This document shows, piece by piece, positions 62,923 to 64,000 of a stretch of DNA of 64,000 nucleotides. The DNA is from Oxyruncus cristatus (lineage: Eukaryota > Chordata > Aves > Passeriformes > Cotingidae), in contig VXAY01001307.1 of the NCBI GenBank assembly GCA_013399855.1, positions 186,001-250,000 on the forward strand, read 5' to 3'. The notes beneath the pieces are model-generated. The model was not told where the DNA came from. It saw nothing but the letters and a program-made list of their open reading frames with translations, and did not search any database. Both the position numbers and the translations under genes were made by a program. The first letter of the stretch is position 1, and every line of letters starts with the position of its first letter.

Positions 62923-64000
62923 GGTCGAATGAAACAATTTCAGTTGACCTCAACCCGTATTTTAGTTATTACATTGTGTCAAAACCTCAAAAATTTCCAT
63001 TTCAGATCCTCCCAAATCATTTTTCTTTCCAATTGTTATGACTTGGCAAACGAACCCAAAGAACCTCCATCATTCACCCAGGTCTATTCTTAAACAGCTC
63101 ACATCGCTCACGTTGTTTTAGTTAAAATTTCACACATGCACCGTGTCCCACCCCGCTCCCTAATTTTATCCATAATTGCTCTCAGGATCTGTGTTCTTCC
63201 ACAGCCATTCTGCTGGTTAGGCCTGTGCACATGGAATTGGACCATTTATTCGCAGGCAAGCAGCAGTTGTGAGATCCATGGTCAGTCCACCCTCATCTGC
63301 CAGAGGAAAGCTTAGCAGGGAAGAGCTGGATTTTGATGCAACATGTTTTGGCTAGAAATGTGTTATCTTTATTTTTAGAAACACCAAGGACATTTTACTA
63401 ATGTGGCCCAAAGACTGATGTTACACAATAATAAAGATTTGAGTTTGCTAAAGCCTTGCGGACTGTGGAGCTGCTGAACACGGTGCTCCAAGGGCTGCTG
63501 GTGGTGCTGTGGGTGCTCAATACTTTTGATATTGCACCCAAAAAACCCTCCCCTGGTTCACCACTGCGACAGTGCCTGGCAGCAAAGCAGACAAAGCAAA
63601 TAAAAAGACAGAAGATAAAGATACACAGGTAGTGTGTGAACAATATGTATTTACAAACCTCTCACAGCAAGACAGGCCCCAAATTAAAAGGAGGGAGTCC
63701 ATGTGTCTTCCTGCCAAGGAAGCTGAGGGCACAGAGCCCACAGGGCCTGGGGCTCCTTCCCAGGGGAAGGAGCTGGTCCAGTCCTCACTGTGCCAAAATC
63801 CAGCATCTCATACCTTTAATTCTCTCCTGCTCCCTGATCTGTGACATGGAGAGACAATTCCTGGGACCTGATCCCTGTGGAAGAACACATGGGAACTCCC
63901 ATCACACTCCAAAGTTCATCTTGAACTGAGATGGTCTCACATCCCTTGCAAAGGAGACTGCTTTTCCCTGCTGGGAGAAGCAATCAGGGGGAAAGCGCAG

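Larger units (their letters stand above)
55965..64000 (-). other. COL26A1: COL26A1 upstream intron, more than 8 kb, runs off the window
   Basis: I searched the minus strand for the EMI exons, using the WRCCPGFTG and RTVSCQ motifs in reverse complement, and did not find them. The signal peptide and EMI domain should therefore lie above 64000. The stretch includes an AT-rich section at about 62.3-63.2 kb, a short tandem repeat with palindrome at 62877-62922 and one undetermined base at 62602. No RNA gene or other exon was recognised. Confidence 0.65.

Overview
The window looks like nuclear DNA from a bird or close sauropsid relative. The support is a CR1 retrotransposon 3' end with its ATTCTATG terminus at 35.4 kb, an older CR1 reverse-transcriptase relic at 9.0-9.7 kb, short GT-AG split exons in long introns, and a collagen gene whose exons begin and end in collagen-like phases. 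No bacterial-style operon, CRISPR array, rRNA or tRNA was seen. Almost all open reading frames longer than 60 codons are chance or shadow frames. The real coding sequence is about 1.4 kb, all on the minus strand.

From high to low coordinates (the direction of transcription), positions 55964 down to 19000 carry the 3' eleven coding exons of COL26A1 (collagen alpha-1(XXVI), also called EMID2). I joined these by splice sites and phase into one open frame of 350 residues ending at a TAG. They encode the end of the EMI-domain region, an acidic spacer, a first collagenous block, a conserved non-collagenous linker, a second collagenous block, a heptad-like helix and a basic tail. The signal peptide and EMI exons were not found and probably lie beyond position 64000. 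A very long 3' UTR may run to a poly(A) signal near 14.4 kb.

Downstream on the same strand, 11448 down to 7342 holds the first two coding exons of a 3-beta-hydroxysteroid dehydrogenase family gene (Rossmann-fold SDR, resembling HSD3B7 and HSD3B1). Its remaining exons were not found in the last 7.3 kb and must lie off the left edge, unless the gene is broken. The two genes are neighbours in tandem orientation. Nothing in the sequence links their functions.

The most notable non-coding structures are a perfect 27-bp inverted repeat with a 4-base loop at 2143-2200, beside a CpG-rich block at 1.74-2.14 kb. Others are two diverged direct repeats of about 175 bp bracketing the second 3-beta-HSD exon, and a 45-bp phase-symmetric COL26A1 exon bracketed by near-identical 46-bp repeats. 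There are also CpG-rich islands inside the largest COL26A1 intron at 49.0 and 52.4-52.7 kb. I found no convincing new multi-gene system.
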